From IMG/VR virus record IMGVR_UViG_3300009285_001146, positions 1-30,384 of that record: 30,384 bases of DNA; one strand, written 5' to 3'. Shown piece by piece: positions 19,281-26,780 of the stretch. The notes under the pieces are model-generated. The model had not been told where the DNA came from and did not search any database. It was given only the letters and a program-made list of their open reading frames with translations. The DNA comes from a virus. The first letter of the stretch is position 1, and each line of letters starts with the position of its first letter. A program made the translations under genes and the position numbers.

Positions 19281-20834
19281 AAAAAAGCCAAAGATATAAT
19301 CTTTGATGCTAAGGTACGGGAAAAATTACTTCGTGGCATTTCAATTACAGCGCAGGCCGTGGCTTCAACTCTTGGGCCACGAGGCCGTAATGTTGCCATA
19401 AATAATCCATTTTCAACTCCCGAGGTCTATCACGATGGAGTAACTGTAGCCCGTCAAATCAATCTAAAAGATCCATTCGAGGATATGGGGGCAGAACTTC
19501 TTAAGTCTGCAGCAATTAAAACGAATGAACGGGCGGGTGATGGTACAACTACGGCAACAATACTTGCTGAGGCTATAATTACTCAAGCTTTTAAGATGAT
19601 CGGAGAGGGTGTAAACCCAATGGTACTTAAAGGTCAAATTGAGAGCGAGATGAAAATAGTCCTTGAAGAACTTAAAAAACTTACTAAAAATATAGAGACA
19701 AACGAGGAAATTGAACAGATAGCAACAATTTCTTCAACTGATCCCGTTATAGGTCGGATGGTAAGTCAAGCTATTAAGACTGTCGGCAAACATGGAACAA
19801 TTACAGTTGATAACGGTCGGGAAGTAAATACAAAGGTAATTTATAAAGAAGGATTTGAATTTGACCGTGGATATATCTCTCCTTACTTTGTAACGGACAA
19901 AGATACAGTTGAAGCAGTAGTAGATGATCCATACATCTTGATAACTGACAGGTCTATCCGATATGGCTATGAGATCGTGCCTTTCTTAGACCGCTTTATA
20001 AAGGAAACTAAATCAAAAAACCTAGTCATTATAGCGGGCGAGGTCTCAGATGAGGCGCTTGCTACCCTAGTTGTCAATAAACTTAAAGGTCTTATAAATG
20101 TAGTCGCGGTAACTGCTCCAGCATACGGAGGACGGCGTATTGATGAGATTGAGGATATAGCGGTGTTTACTGGTGGGCAAGTAATTATTGCAGATAGCGG
20201 AACTGACATTCAGGGAGTTCAAATTGAACAATTGGGACGGGCTGAAGCAGTAAAGGTAGACCGTGATAAAACCATAATATTTGGGGGAAAAGGAAATAAG
20301 GAAGCTATTTCCTCATATACCAATAACTTAAAGGAACAAATAAAAATATCAAATACTGATTTTGACCGAGATATTAAGTCAAATAGACTTGCAACATTAT
20401 CGGGTAAAGTAGCAATTATCGAGGTAGGTGCGCATTCTGAGGTTGAGATGAAAGAGAAAAAAGAACGTATTCTGGACGCCGTACATGCTACACAGGCCGC
20501 GATAGATGAAGGCATTGTAGCTGGGGGCGAGATAACACTATTAAGACTTGCAACTAAGGTGAAAGGAATACTTAATCAAGCATTCAAAGCTCCATTTAAG
20601 CGCCTCATGGAAAATGCAGGTTATGACTATACTGACAAAATGATTGAACTATCGGGGAAAGATTACCCCTATGGCATTGACATGCTTGACGGGAAAGTTA
20701 AGGATATGATAGCAAGCGGAATTATTGATCCAGCTAGAGTCACAAGATCAGCTATAGAAAATGCCGTATCAATAGCAGGAATGATTGTATCAACAAATGT
20801 CATGATTACAGATATTGAAGAAGAAAAGATATGA
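19278..20834 (+). CDS. groEL: Chaperonin GroEL
   Basis: A 518-residue GroEL with all landmarks: STLGPRGRNVAINN, HDGVTVARQI (D53), AGDGTTTATILAEAI (D88), apical RGYISPYFVTDKDTVEA, NVVAVTAPAYGGRRIDEIED, hinge and ATP residues in ILDAVHATQAAIDEGIVAGG, and IIDPARVTRSAIENAVSIAG near the end. ATPase aspartates are conserved. One glycine of the usual AGGG triplet is glutamate, and the C-terminal GGM tail is absent; it ends DIEEEKI. ATG 19278 gives the standard MKKAKDI start. It overlaps the next gene by 4 nt. It would fold phage virion proteins with the adjacent GroES. Confidence 0.95.
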   Translation: MKKAKDIIFDAKVREKLLRGISITAQAVASTLGPRGRNVAINNPFSTPEVYHDGVTVARQINLKDPFEDMGAELLKSAAIKTNERAGDGTTTATILAEAIITQAFKMIGEGVNPMVLKGQIESEMKIVLEELKKLTKNIETNEEIEQIATISSTDPVIGRMVSQAIKTVGKHGTITVDNGREVNTKVIYKEGFEFDRGYISPYFVTDKDTVEAVVDDPYILITDRSIRYGYEIVPFLDRFIKETKSKNLVIIAGEVSDEALATLVVNKLKGLINVVAVTAPAYGGRRIDEIEDIAVFTGGQVIIADSGTDIQGVQIEQLGRAEAVKVDRDKTIIFGGKGNKEAISSYTNNLKEQIKISNTDFDRDIKSNRLATLSGKVAIIEVGAHSEVEMKEKKERILDAVHATQAAIDEGIVAGGEITLLRLATKVKGILNQAFKAPFKRLMENAGYDYTDKMIELSGKDYPYGIDMLDGKVKDMIASGIIDPARVTRSAIENAVSIAGMIVSTNVMITDIEEEKI

Positions 20835-21370
20835 AAAAGTGCTTCTTTACTATTGTAGCCGATAAAACCTCAGATGATCTTAAAAGACAAGAAGACTCTG
20901 TAAATAAATTCTATAATGATATTGATTTTGTCACATTTGAAACAAAAGATATAAACTTCACGGGTGATAAGATGATTGAGAAAAGATCTATTCCTCCTAT
21001 TTTAAATGTCTTATTTAATAAAGGTTACGAGTTTTTAATTAAACTCCCAGAAGGCGCGGTAATGACAAAACCAATCTCTGACATAATGAGTGAAGAATTT
21101 GACATGACCGTATTTCCCATGAAAACTGCGGAAGAAATTAAGAAAGAGCCATATTCGGTATGGTTTATAGATCCTGCCGAATACTTTGATACCTCATTTT
21201 TTATGATAAAAAATAAGGAGATGGCCGCACAATGGATGAACCTTTGTTATAAACCTTTTTTTACTAATTACAAAAATGGGCAGCGGGATATATTAAATAT
21301 TTTAATTCATTTTGGAAATTATAAGGTTAAGATGTTTCCTAAAGAGGAGATTAGTAAATACTTTGTATGA
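20831..21370 (+). CDS. Degenerate GT-A glycosyltransferase-like paralogue lacking DxD
   Basis: A 179-residue protein similar in plan to the glycosyltransferase at 21680-22444: both open with a beta strand (KKCFFTIVADK versus GKTLFFTTAFN) and share the C-terminal pattern W-x-x-L-C, then QRDILNILIHFGNYKVKMF versus EQDFLNILIHYFPYKTKFL. Where the paralogue has RLDTDQI, this one has KLPEGAV, so the metal-binding DxD is lost. It is also 75 residues shorter, missing the C-terminal acceptor region. It may be a catalytically dead partner or specificity subunit. Its ATGA overlaps with groEL and with the HAD gene imply coupled expression. Confidence 0.6.
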   Translation: MKKCFFTIVADKTSDDLKRQEDSVNKFYNDIDFVTFETKDINFTGDKMIEKRSIPPILNVLFNKGYEFLIKLPEGAVMTKPISDIMSEEFDMTVFPMKTAEEIKKEPYSVWFIDPAEYFDTSFFMIKNKEMAAQWMNLCYKPFFTNYKNGQRDILNILIHFGNYKVKMFPKEEISKYFV

Positions 21371-21678
21371 ATAAAACAATTAGCATTGATTGCGATGGTG
21401 TGTTACATAAGTTTTCAAAGGGCTGGTATGACGGTTCAATGTATGATACGGCGGTAGAAGGCGCAGTACATGAGGTAAACCATCTTATCGAAAAAGGATA
21501 TAAGATTGTGGTTTGTACGGCACGGGATAATCTGAAAGATGTTGAAAAATGGATGCTTGATCAGGGATTTGATGTAAGTGAGATTAAAGTTACTAATAAA
21601 AAGCCAAAAGCTATCGCGTATATTGACAACCGAGGAATAAGGTTTACCAATTGGCGCGATATAGCAATGTATTTCTAA
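21367..21678 (+). CDS. HAD-superfamily phosphatase
   Basis: A 103-residue minimal HAD protein. Motif I is SIDCDGVLH with nucleophile D8 and acid D10. Motif II/III region: IVVCTARDNLKDVEKWMLDQ, the CTAR signature of the PNKP-like phage group. KKPKAIAYIDNRGIRF supplies the lysine and terminal aspartate. There is no cap domain. Substrates of this group include nucleotide 3'-phosphates and sugar phosphates. Because the window has a heptose pathway without a recognisable GmhB phosphatase, removal of the 7-phosphate is a possible role, but the sequence is not GmhB-like. Confidence 0.8.
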   Translation: MNKTISIDCDGVLHKFSKGWYDGSMYDTAVEGAVHEVNHLIEKGYKIVVCTARDNLKDVEKWMLDQGFDVSEIKVTNKKPKAIAYIDNRGIRFTNWRDIAMYF

Positions 21679-21679
21679 T

Positions 21680-22444
21680 ATGGGAAAAACACTTTTTTTT
21701 ACAACTGCCTTTAATCCTCAAAACATTGAGCTTGCCCGCAATATGGTTAACTCCTTCCATAAGTTTCACCCAAATACTGAGGTAAAAGTATTTACACAAG
21801 AAGACCTACCTAATTTTCTGCCCGTGCCGGGTTACGAGTGGAACTTTAGGATTACACCACTCTTTGCCGTACGGCTTCTACAAGAGTATGATACTGTAGT
21901 ACGATTGGACACGGATCAGATCATAACAGGTAATCTCGATCATATATTAGAGGGAGATTATGATGTTGCGGTAGTTCAAAACTCAAATCCGAGGGATTAC
22001 ATGCTTCACTACAGAAAGACGGGACAGATGTTGACTGCGGTAGATATACCTTATCTTGATTATGTAAACTGTGGATTTGTTGTCATAAAAAATCTGAAGT
22101 TTGCACAACACTGGTTTGGACTTTGTAACTCTAAATACTTTCCATTCTTCCAGTTTCGGGAACAGGATTTTTTAAATATCTTAATTCATTACTTTCCTTA
22201 TAAGACTAAATTTTTAGATAAATCAAATAAATGGCACGGGCTGATAAGTAAGGGATTTTGGCCACAGATAGAGCTAAAAGACGATAAATTAATATTGCCT
22301 AAAAATGATGAATGGCCGAAAGACGAATCAAAGGAAATTGTTTGTCTTCATGTAGCAGGTGGTGGTAGTGTCTCAAAATTTCATGACTTGAATATTAGAT
22401 TTAAGCCCGAAGTGATTAATCATTTAAAAGGACTTATTAAATGA
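21680..22444 (+). CDS. GT8-like glycosyltransferase (GT-A fold)
   Basis: A 254-residue glycosyltransferase. It opens with TLFFTTAFNPQNIELARNMV (nucleotide-binding first strand), has the metal-binding DxD in VVRLDTDQIITGNLDHIL (D77, D79), VNCGFVVIKNLKFAQHW and a C-terminal HVAGGGSVSKFHD, the H-x-G-type metal ligand of GT8 enzymes. It probably transfers a sugar from a nucleotide donor; acceptor unknown. It is followed by an HNH gene whose start overlaps its stop (ATGA). With the paralogue and the GT-B enzyme downstream it forms a glycosylation block. Confidence 0.75.
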   Translation: MGKTLFFTTAFNPQNIELARNMVNSFHKFHPNTEVKVFTQEDLPNFLPVPGYEWNFRITPLFAVRLLQEYDTVVRLDTDQIITGNLDHILEGDYDVAVVQNSNPRDYMLHYRKTGQMLTAVDIPYLDYVNCGFVVIKNLKFAQHWFGLCNSKYFPFFQFREQDFLNILIHYFPYKTKFLDKSNKWHGLISKGFWPQIELKDDKLILPKNDEWPKDESKEIVCLHVAGGGSVSKFHDLNIRFKPEVINHLKGLIK

Positions 22445-23091
22445 AAAAGAATTGGCACCATAGTGAAGAGTCTCGTAAAAAAATGAGTATGACTAGAAAG
22501 GGTAAGCCTCATCCATGGTTAAAAGGAAAGTCTTTGTCTGAAGAACATAAAAGAAAAATAAGTGAAGCTCATAAAGGAAAAATACCATGGAATAAAGACC
22601 TAAAGACAGGACACGCACCATGGAAAGGTAAAAAAAGACCCGATCTTTTAAAAACTAATGCAGTAAAGACAATGTTTAAAATAGGTTTATCTCCATGGAA
22701 TAAAGGTTTAAAAAACCCAATACTTATTTCTGAGAAATCTAGGGAGGTTTCAAGAAAAAGATGGTTAGGTGAAAATAATCCTAGATGGAGAGGTGGTGTT
22801 TATCCAGAACATTTAAGATTAAGATGGTCACTCCAGCATAAAGAATGGTCAAAAATGATTAAAAAGAGGGATAACTATACCTGTATACTATGTGGTAAAG
22901 TTGGCGGTAAATTACACGCTGACCATATAAAGCCTTTCGCTTTGTATCCTACAGAAAGATTTGAATTAAATAATGGTCAGACTTTATGTATAGAATGTCA
23001 TAAATTGAAAACACAATATGAAAATAAAATTTATTGGTCAAATCAATACGGCCAATCTAACGAAAGGGGAGTGATGCCACATGAGGTCTAA
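22441..23091 (+). CDS. HNH homing endonuclease with NUMOD3 repeats
   Basis: A 216-residue endonuclease. NUMOD3-like repeats fill the first half: HHSEESRKKMSMTRKGKPHP, LSEEHKRKISEAHKGKIPWN, then APWKGKKRP and SPWNKGLKNP. The C-terminal HNH has NPRWRGGVYPEH, YTCILCGKVGGKLHADHIKP and NNGQTLCIECHKLKT, with paired CxxC and the active-site D-H. It sits between the GT8 gene and a glycosyltransferase gene that lacks its first codons. It belongs to the same broad class as the protein at 12272-12724 but is clearly diverged, so the two were acquired separately. Confidence 0.88.
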   Translation: MKKNWHHSEESRKKMSMTRKGKPHPWLKGKSLSEEHKRKISEAHKGKIPWNKDLKTGHAPWKGKKRPDLLKTNAVKTMFKIGLSPWNKGLKNPILISEKSREVSRKRWLGENNPRWRGGVYPEHLRLRWSLQHKEWSKMIKKRDNYTCILCGKVGGKLHADHIKPFALYPTERFELNNGQTLCIECHKLKTQYENKIYWSNQYGQSNERGVMPHEV

Positions 23092-23163
23092 TAAAGACCG
23101 CCGCTTGAGAACAATCTGGAGCTCGAACGGCTATTGGTAGCCCTGCGGGGCACCAATATTTTT
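23085..23163 (+). ncRNA. Three consecutive hairpins after the HNH gene, unknown structured RNA
   Basis: GGTCT-AATAA-AGACC (23085-23099, containing the HNH stop), then GCCG...CGGC (23100-23131) with an inner TTGAG/CTC-AA pairing, then TTGGT-A-GCCC-TGCG-GGGC-ACCAA (23134-23156) followed by TATTTTT. The last could be a terminator. The cluster is GC-richer than its surroundings and lies exactly where the glycosyltransferase coding frame is interrupted, which suggests the 3' end of an intron or other inserted element. I could not find a group I or group II core. Confidence 0.4.
23134..23163 (+). terminator. Terminator-like hairpin ahead of the interrupted glycosyltransferase
   Basis: A nine-pair stem (TTGGT/ACCAA plus GCCC/GGGC, one bulged A) with tetraloop TGCG and a T-rich tail (23157-23163). 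It is the most GC-rich hairpin in the window. Confidence 0.5.
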
Positions 23164-23315
23164 AAAGAACAAGATCAGGATACGCTAATGAACAACTTTA
23201 TCTACTTGATAGATTAGATAAAGACGGTTGGCCTATAGCTCAAATTGCCTTCTGGGGACTTGAAGGACAGCCTATACATACAAAAGAGCATCCTAATATC
23301 AAGGTCTATCCTAAA
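23164..23315 (+). other. 5' coding remnant of the GT-B glycosyltransferase, without start codon
   Basis: In the frame of the gene starting at 23316, the sequence is open from 23166 and reads RTRSGYANEQLYLLDRLDKD, then GWPIAQIAFWGLEGQ and IKVYPK. SGYANEQ and FWGLEGQ match the N-terminal nucleotide-fold segment of GT4 enzymes. No ATG, GTG or TTG starts this frame, and a TAA (23163-23165) closes it upstream. About 12-15 codons (the first beta strand and start) are missing, so the gene is interrupted or truncated here. Confidence 0.7.
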
Positions 23316-24344
23316 ATGGCAGACGGCTTTGGTTCAGACGCTCTAGTACATCAAGCCCGTGACTTTAAGGCTGACGCCGTCCTCACCATGCACGACATCT
23401 GGACTATAAATCCAACATTCTTACCACAGATCAAAAACTTCATTCCTTATGTACCAATTGATAAAGAGCCTGTACCCTTGTCTATTCTTGAAAGACTCGA
23501 ATATGCTTATAAGATAATTACCTTTTCCCGCTTTGGACAAAAGGCATTGGAGCGTGCAGGATTTGCCTCGACTTTGATAGTTGAGGGGATAGACGTAAAC
23601 CTGTTTACACAGATGGATAAAATGGCTGTAAGACGCGAACTGGGATTACCGCAAAACGCATTCATATTCGGGATGATTGCGGCAAATAAAGAAAATCCGC
23701 CGAGGAAAGGTTGGCAGGAGGCTCTCGAGGCTTTTGCCCTATTTTATAAGAATCATCCTGAAGCTATGTTATTTTTAAGAATCCAACAGCAGACACCTTC
23801 TGGGTTTCCCATTTTAGGGTATGCCCGCTATCTTGATATTGCACACAGGCTTATATTTGTTGAAGAATATGAGGCGGTGTATGGATCGGATATAACAAAA
23901 ATAGTAAAGGAAATGAATGCTATTGATGTACTGCTTCATCCCTCACAAACTGAAGGGTTTGGGCTGACAGTAGTTGAGGCACAAGCCTGTGGTACTCCTG
24001 TACTTGTCAACGACTGTACGTCGATGCCTGAACTTATAATTGACGGTGTTACAGGTGAGAAAAGTAGGGTTGCAAGTCGTAGATTTTCAAATGATTTAGG
24101 ATATGTATATGTAGCAAATCCAAACTCTATAGCCGAGAAAATGGAAATACTTTATAAACGTATTAAAGAGGACAAAGAGGGTAAGATTGCCAAGGCGTGT
24201 AGGGAAAATATTGTTAAAAATTATAACATTGATACAATATTCAAAGAGCAATGGGTAAAATTTTATGAAACTTTACAAGATGAATTGTTGCCTATTGTTG
24301 ACACTCAAAAAAAAAGTGATACTATAAAAACTGTAGTAGGATGA
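23316..24344 (+). CDS. GT4-type (GT-B) glycosyltransferase, 5'-truncated
   Basis: From ATG 23316 this is 342 residues. The donor domain is complete: FIFGMIAANKENPPRKGWQE, LIFVEEYEAVYG, VLLHPSQTEGFGLTVVEAQA and CGTPVLVNDCTSMPE contain the E-x7-E signature of GT4 retaining glycosyltransferases. The acceptor domain lacks its first part, though clear homologous coding continues upstream to 23166 without a start codon. An enzyme made from 23316 would lack the first Rossmann strands and probably be inactive. Splicing, translational bypass or loss of function are the options. The late promoter for the tail module lies in its last codons. Confidence 0.8.
   Translation: MADGFGSDALVHQARDFKADAVLTMHDIWTINPTFLPQIKNFIPYVPIDKEPVPLSILERLEYAYKIITFSRFGQKALERAGFASTLIVEGIDVNLFTQMDKMAVRRELGLPQNAFIFGMIAANKENPPRKGWQEALEAFALFYKNHPEAMLFLRIQQQTPSGFPILGYARYLDIAHRLIFVEEYEAVYGSDITKIVKEMNAIDVLLHPSQTEGFGLTVVEAQACGTPVLVNDCTSMPELIIDGVTGEKSRVASRRFSNDLGYVYVANPNSIAEKMEILYKRIKEDKEGKIAKACRENIVKNYNIDTIFKEQWVKFYETLQDELLPIVDTQKKSDTIKTVVG
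24298..24325 (+). promoter_or_regulatory. Late promoter 3 (tail module)
   Basis: TTGACA (24298-24303) with TACTAT (24320-24325) after 16 bp; the spacer holds a run of nine A. It lies inside the 3' end of the glycosyltransferase gene and precedes the third structured leader. Confidence 0.55.
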
Positions 24345-24398
24345 CAAGGCCTACCAAGTAGCGTGAATACAAGAAGACCTACCTGTTATCGGGTAGGT
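24336..24398 (+). promoter_or_regulatory. Late leader 3: 5'-terminal hairpin, GTGAAT-AGAAGA box, terminator hairpin
   Basis: GTAGG (24336-24340), 9-nt loop ATGACAAGG, CCTAC (24350-24354); box GTGAATACAAGAAGA (24363-24377); ACCTACC (24377-24383) and GGTAGGT (24392-24398). The upstream GTAGG can also pair with the terminator's left arm, giving a textbook choice between antiterminator and terminator. Confidence 0.6.
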
Positions 24399-24404
24399 TT
24401 TTTT
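24377..24404 (+). terminator. Intrinsic terminator ahead of the tail module
   Basis: ACCTACC/GGTAGGT (7 bp, 8-nt loop) and seven T residues (24398-24404). An ATG follows at 24406, but the true gene start is 24429, with TGGAGGTG at 24411-24418 as ribosome site. Confidence 0.75.
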
Positions 24405-24428
24405 AATGCTTGGAGGTGAATTTAATTT

Positions 24429-24725
24429 ATGGAGCCACAATACAGAAACGGAGATTTTAAAACAGTATTAGGCGGTACGGCAAGTGCGGTACAACAATCG
24501 CATGATGGCGTATTACAACGGATTTTAGTTGGTGGTACATTTGTCGGTACCATTGCATTTTATGACTCGGCAACTATCGCAGGGACAACAGCTACAAATG
24601 AGGTTTGGTCATTTGGCAATCCAACAACCACATTTCCACAAGCATATGAGATAGGTGCAAATCTTAGATCAGGGCTTGTATACACAGCAACAGGAACACC
24701 AGTATTAACATTTATTTATAGTTAA
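24429..24725 (+). CDS. Small virion protein, probably high-copy
   Basis: A 98-residue Gly/Thr-rich protein (GDFKTVLGGTASAVQQSHDG, VLQRILVGGTFVGTIAFYDS, GLVYTATGTPVLTFIY). It has the regular strand pattern of a small beta barrel, as in head-decoration or fibre-base proteins. A dedicated late promoter and a strong GGAGGTG ribosome site suggest many copies. No family name can be given with certainty. Confidence 0.6.
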   Translation: MEPQYRNGDFKTVLGGTASAVQQSHDGVLQRILVGGTFVGTIAFYDSATIAGTTATNEVWSFGNPTTTFPQAYEIGANLRSGLVYTATGTPVLTFIYS

Positions 24726-24730
24726 ATAAT

Positions 24731-25435
24731 ATGTCTTCATCATACCCTAGCTCTAAGCAGGTGATAGCAAACCCTGCGGCTGGAACATCTAAAACAAATA
24801 ATCCAAGTCATTTTACAATACATACTCAAGCCAATGATACCTTAGGTTCAATTCAGGATACAGTCGGTACAACCTTGGGTACTAATGTTTTAATGAATTT
24901 TGCCGCAGGTCAGTTTCCTGTGAGAAATACGGGAGGTGGGGCAACTGGTACTCTTGTTCAGACATTAGTTGGTGGGACTTTAACTTCAACAGTGATAAAT
25001 CCGGTTACTTCAAATACCGCTAAATTCAGAGCTTATGTAGCTGGGAGCCAATCACTTGTTGGTACAACATCAACACTTGTTCAGTTTAACACGGAAAATT
25101 TTGATACAGGATCAAATTATGATAACGCTACTTATCTTTTTACAGCTCCGGTAACTGGATATTATCAAGTTACTGGACAAGTTATACTTTCATCGTTACC
25201 AGCGGATACTGCAATTATTCTTAGGTTCAATCGTAATTCAGGGACAATTGTAACTGAGGCTAAGGATTATGCCAATATTACTTCTAACTATTCAACGACA
25301 ATAAGTGATCTTGTCCAATTGACTGCGGCAGATACACTTGGATTATATATAGAACATTTAGGAGGGACAAATAATTTACAAATTGGCACAGGCGTTCAAT
25401 TTACCTATTTTACAGCTCATTTACTTTCAATATGA
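24731..25435 (+). CDS. C1q/TNF-like jelly-roll virion protein
   Basis: A 234-residue protein. Residues 1-95 form a Gly/Thr-rich stalk (TNNPSHFTIHTQANDTLGSI). Residues about 98-234 match C1q-type jelly rolls: KFRAYVAGSQSLVGTTSTLV, VQFNTENFDTGSNYDNATYL, FTAPVTGYYQVTGQVILS and final GVQFTYFTAHLLSI. Such trimeric heads occur at the tips of phage fibres and bacillus surface filaments and bind receptors. It overlaps the following small gene by 4 nt. Receptor binding is the best guess. Confidence 0.7.
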   Translation: MSSSYPSSKQVIANPAAGTSKTNNPSHFTIHTQANDTLGSIQDTVGTTLGTNVLMNFAAGQFPVRNTGGGATGTLVQTLVGGTLTSTVINPVTSNTAKFRAYVAGSQSLVGTTSTLVQFNTENFDTGSNYDNATYLFTAPVTGYYQVTGQVILSSLPADTAIILRFNRNSGTIVTEAKDYANITSNYSTTISDLVQLTAADTLGLYIEHLGGTNNLQIGTGVQFTYFTAHLLSI

Positions 25436-25629
25436 TAAAAAACAAAAATGTTATAGATATTAAGCCAAAGATCAAGAGAGTTATAGGACGGGTCGGCATT
25501 ATGCCACTGACTACACAAATTTATGACGATGCAAGTGTAGCTTATGACGACGCAAATGTAGCTTATGATAATCTTGAACCTCAATATGAGGGACATATTA
25601 TGCCCTCAGGAAAGGTAACTGACCTATGA
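25432..25629 (+). CDS. Small protein with YDDAxVA repeats
   Basis: A 65-residue protein with a basic N-terminus (MIKNKNVIDIKPKIKRVIGR) and a tandem repeat YDDASVA-YDDANVA-YDN encoded by a 21-nt DNA repeat (about 25528-25575). Acidic-aromatic repeats of this kind appear in small phage structural proteins near tail genes and could be a flexible docking peptide. ATGA overlaps on both sides couple it to the fibre-tip and adaptor genes. Confidence 0.55.
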   Translation: MIKNKNVIDIKPKIKRVIGRVGIMPLTTQIYDDASVAYDDANVAYDNLEPQYEGHIMPSGKVTDL

Positions 25630-26780
25630 TAATTGATATAATAAATTCCCTACATGAAACTGCTCCCCGTACGCATTTAACAAGTACTGAGGCTGCGGGA
25701 ACAACCATATTTAGGCTTGCAAACACTAATGCCTTTGGTTCATCATGGGCGCTTCAAATTGGTGAGATAGGACAGCAACAGACTGAGGTACTACTTTTAA
25801 ATGGTGATCCAGGCGCAGGAACTGTCGGTACATCAACCGTGGTATCTCGGTATGAACACCCGGCAGACACCCCAGTTTACGCTATAAAATACGATCAGGT
25901 TGTGTTTGAAAGGTCAACTACGGGGACGGCGGGTACGGCAACCCCGATGACTGACGGAACAATTACTTACCAGCCAAACCGCTTTGATCTTGAAGACCGA
26001 CAAAGTTATACCTCATTTGATGACACATCAGGTTCAACATCTTATGCTTACCGCGTTCGTTTTAGAAACTCGGTACTTGGTTCAAATACCATTCAATCCG
26101 ACTGGATTACACCTGCCGGTTATTATTTTTATGCCTTGTCTTCGATAAGACAACGGATACGCGATAAAATCTGGGACAGTAGTTTTATTGGTGATGACCG
26201 CATTATAAATGACTGGATAAATGAACTAAAAGATGAGTTTGTAAATGCGGTTATTGATGTTGATGAAAACTATGCCATGGGGACAGTTGGCGTTTCATTT
26301 GGAACGGCGGGCTTGGGAACAATAACAACCGGGGATTTTTCACAGGTCTCAAGGTTTGAGGTAACACATAACGGTGTTGATTATTTTTTAGCAACTAAAC
26401 AATACATATCAGATTATGTACCGGATCAGATATTTTCTTCAACTCATCCTTACTACGAATGGGTAGGGGATACGGTATTTAGAGTGCATCCTGCAGAGTC
26501 AGGAGGAACGGCAAGTCTTACTTTTTATCGTTTTGGGACAACTATGGTAAATGACACAGATGAGCTGCCTTCTCCTATGAAGACATTTACAAAAAGTTTT
26601 GTGGATTACGGTAAACTTCAGGCGCAATATAAAGACGGGAAAGTAAATCAGGATACGATAGATAACTTTCTCGCCCGGGAAAAATCACGGTTTACAAGTC
26701 ATATCGTACCGCGGGATAAGTCACAAGTATCAAGTATTAAAATAGTTGAAAGTACGACAGGAGATGATTTCGTATGGTAA
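25626..26780 (+). CDS. Head-tail adaptor-like protein (P22 gp4-type) with N-terminal beta domain
   Basis: A 384-residue protein. Residues 1-160 are beta-rich with Gly/Thr linkers (LTSTEAAGTTIFRLANTNAF and TTGTAGTATPMTDGTI). From about 170 comes the helical adaptor pattern SSIRQRIRDKIWDSSFIGDD, RIINDWINELKDEFVNAVID, then FEVTHNGVDYFLATKQYISD and the helical end KSFVDYGKLQAQYKDGKVNQ. This fits podovirus ring proteins that sit below the portal and extend the DNA channel. It is followed by the propeller protein, as gp4 and gp10 are functionally linked in P22. Confidence 0.68.
   Translation: MIIDIINSLHETAPRTHLTSTEAAGTTIFRLANTNAFGSSWALQIGEIGQQQTEVLLLNGDPGAGTVGTSTVVSRYEHPADTPVYAIKYDQVVFERSTTGTAGTATPMTDGTITYQPNRFDLEDRQSYTSFDDTSGSTSYAYRVRFRNSVLGSNTIQSDWITPAGYYFYALSSIRQRIRDKIWDSSFIGDDRIINDWINELKDEFVNAVIDVDENYAMGTVGVSFGTAGLGTITTGDFSQVSRFEVTHNGVDYFLATKQYISDYVPDQIFSSTHPYYEWVGDTVFRVHPAESGGTASLTFYRFGTTMVNDTDELPSPMKTFTKSFVDYGKLQAQYKDGKVNQDTIDNFLAREKSRFTSHIVPRDKSQVSSIKIVESTTGDDFVW

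Noticed and set aside
23085-23163. Group I or group II intron 3' end, or a tRNA
   Set aside because: No P7/P3 core, no domain V, no T-loop or acceptor stem could be found; recorded only as a structured RNA of unknown type.
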